Source of the DNA: Capsulimonas sp.
GTDB taxonomy: Bacteria > Armatimonadota > Armatimonadia > Armatimonadales > Capsulimonadaceae
Direction of reading: 5' to 3'
Assembly (NCBI GenBank): GCA_025963815.1
Contig: JAOQAA010000044.1
Coordinates: 1-5,869, forward strand
DNA length: 5,869 nt
Shown here: in pieces, positions 5,635 through 5,869 of the stretch
Layout of the letters: every line of letters starts with the position of its first letter
Numbering within the stretch: the stretch's first letter is position 1
The notes under the pieces: generated by a model
The model's input: the letters and a program-made list of their open reading frames with translations, nothing else
What the model was told of the DNA's origin: nothing
Database searches by the model: none
Translations under genes and position numbers: made by a program

Positions 5635-5869
5635 CAAGGGGAAACTTCAGGAGGATTAGATTCACTCGCCTCTTCGGAGAAGCCCATGGCGCGCTGGTAA
5701 AGCATCTCCGCAGTTTCACAATATCGTCTCGCGTCATTGATACTGCTGCTTGGTAGTTCGCCAAGGCTATTTAAACCACTATTCAATGCATTCGTGATCG
5801 GGTGACCAGCTTCTAACAACTTTCCGAAAAGCGCCAGCGACTGCCGATAGAGCAACACGGCGGATTCGT
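5634..5869 (-). CDS. C-terminal end of a TPR-repeat protein, 5' end beyond window
   Basis: Open from the window's right edge to a TGA at 5636-5634, giving about 77 residues. The visible part reads ESAVLLYRQSLALFGKLLEA followed by GHP, then INDARRYCETAEMLYQRAMG (about residues 43-62): two degenerate tetratricopeptide-like helix pairs with the spacing of KLC/NB-ARC-associated TPRs. A short polar tail ending EVSP closes the protein. A GTG at 5858 is in frame, but TPR-like sequence continues upstream of it, so it is probably internal. Its stop overlaps the start of the next TPR gene by one base. It is likely the tail of a larger STAND or TPR protein; the N-terminal domains cannot be seen. Confidence 0.65.
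   Translation of the reverse strand, partial: ESAVLLYRQSLALFGKLLEAGHPITNALNSGLNSLGELPSSSINDARRYCETAEMLYQRAMGFSEEASESNPPEVSP

Overview
The window is moderately GC-rich bacterial DNA with Shine-Dalgarno-led genes and sigma-70-type promoters. It looks like an accessory polysaccharide-degradation neighbourhood: two secreted glycoside hydrolases lie beside a SUKH-domain gene and the remains of NB-ARC/TPR (STAND-type) genes. This mix fits a free-living soil or plant-associated bacterium with many carbohydrate-active enzymes. Armatimonadota, Planctomycetota or Verrucomicrobiota-like lineages are plausible, but that is a guess from gene style, since no marker gene is present.

Layout from left to right. 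(1) 1-583, minus strand: the N-terminal 194 residues of a secreted GH16 endo-beta-glucanase (laminarinase-like), cut by the window edge just after its catalytic E-x-D-x-x-E motif. (2) 584-1186: a divergent intergenic region. It holds a consensus sigma-70 promoter for GH16 (TTGACA, 17-nt spacer, TGA-TATAAT), an operator-like palindrome at the predicted start site, and a leader of about 150 nt. It also holds a 208-bp non-coding inverted-repeat element (828-1035) and an extended -10 promoter for the next gene. (3) 1187-1627, plus strand: a small SUKH/SMI1-KNR4 protein. (4) 1628-1682: a short convergent gap with a perfect 16-bp palindrome. (5) 1683-4397, minus strand: a 904-residue secreted clan GH-A (GH5-like) hydrolase with a CBM4/9-like module apparently inserted inside its barrel. 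(6) 4441-5634, minus strand: an NB-ARC/TPR protein that has kept the end of its ARC region and its TPRs but has no P-loop. (7) 5634-5869, minus strand: the 3' end of another TPR gene, joined to gene 6 by a TGATG stop/start overlap.

Genes 7, 6 and 5 are co-directional and tightly spaced (1-nt overlap, then 43 bp), so they may share a transcript, although the TPR genes have no obvious link to glycan hydrolysis. GH16 and the GH-A enzyme could both act outside the cell on plant, algal or fungal glucans, but they are not in one operon: the SUKH gene and the repeat element lie between them.

The most unusual item is the inverted-repeat element. Its two arms align without gaps over 85 positions. Each arm carries an 8-bp hairpin with a TGGAAG loop, and all six differences between the two stems form three compensatory pairs. 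This indicates that the hairpin structure itself has been conserved, as in REP/BIME or MITE-like elements mobilised or recognised through structure.
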